Source of the DNA: CAYVJW01 sp964451885
GTDB lineage: Bacteria; Patescibacteriota; Gracilibacteria; UBA4473
NCBI GenBank assembly: GCA_964451885.1
Contig: CAYVJW010000119.1
Coordinates: 1-5,236, forward strand
Direction of reading: 5' to 3'
DNA length: 5,236 nucleotides
Shown: in pieces, positions 5,187 through 5,236 of the stretch
Layout of the letters: every line of letters begins with the position of its first letter
Numbering within the stretch: the stretch's first letter is position 1
The notes under the pieces: model-generated
The model's input: only the letters and a program-made list of their open reading frames with translations
Told to the model about the DNA's origin: nothing
Database searches by the model: none
Translations under genes and position numbers: made by a program

Positions 5187-5236
5187 AGTTCTTTTTTGAT
5201 GTGATTTTCGTAATTCTTTTTTCCGTGAACAAGACT

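Noticed and set aside
1..5236. CRISPR arrays, tRNA or rRNA genes, insertion sequences, or long direct repeats
   Set aside because: I looked on both strands and saw no regularly spaced repeats, tRNA-like cloverleaf or transposase frame; nearly all of the window is filled by the listed genes.
4183..5236. UGA recoded as an amino acid (as in Gracilibacteria)
   Set aside because: UGA ends five genes exactly where their families end, and twice it forms an ATGA overlap with the next start.

Overview
The window looks like a bacterial cell-surface glycan region that also contains one DNA-repair gene. UGA serves as a stop codon for five of the seven reading frames. Two of those stops sit in tight ATGA start/stop overlaps, so the standard code applies and UGA-recoded lineages such as Gracilibacteria/Absconditabacteria are unlikely. 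AT-rich genes, weak or absent Shine-Dalgarno sites, and the protein types together would fit a Patescibacteria/CPR organism such as Peregrinibacteria. That placement is an impression from reading, not a search result.

Layout, left to right. Positions 3-107 (+) hold the last 34 codons of a gene that begins before the window, probably a membrane protein. Positions 207-938 (+) encode a multi-spanning M50-type metallopeptidase with an HEFGH zinc motif, a GTG start and a good ribosome binding site. It is followed by a clear intrinsic terminator at 980-1008. Positions 1042-2307 (+) encode an O-antigen ligase/polymerase-like membrane protein. The open frame reaches back to 925, but the terminator argues for the later start. 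Positions 2336-2935 (+) encode RecR with all its usual domains. Seven bases later the direction flips. A three-gene minus-strand operon runs from the right edge: a secreted trypsin-like serine protease with a very basic tail (5151-4183), a cupin of the FdtA/WxcM sugar 3,4-ketoisomerase family (4186-3791), and a family 2 glycosyltransferase (3794-2943). Both junctions are 4-base ATGA overlaps.

How the genes may work together (inference). The cupin would shape a dTDP-4-keto-6-deoxyhexose into its 3-keto form. The glycosyltransferase would add a sugar to a lipid-linked glycan at the inner face of the membrane. The ligase/polymerase homologue would polymerise the glycan or transfer it to a surface acceptor. 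The exported protease shares the operon with the two sugar genes, and its Arg/Lys/Tyr tail suggests binding to an anionic surface polymer. The M50 protease and RecR have no obvious place in this pathway.

Composition is uneven. In hand-counted rows the + strand is rich in G and T, whichever strand is coding. The M50 gene departs from this: its later part is higher in GC and lacks the G-over-C excess.
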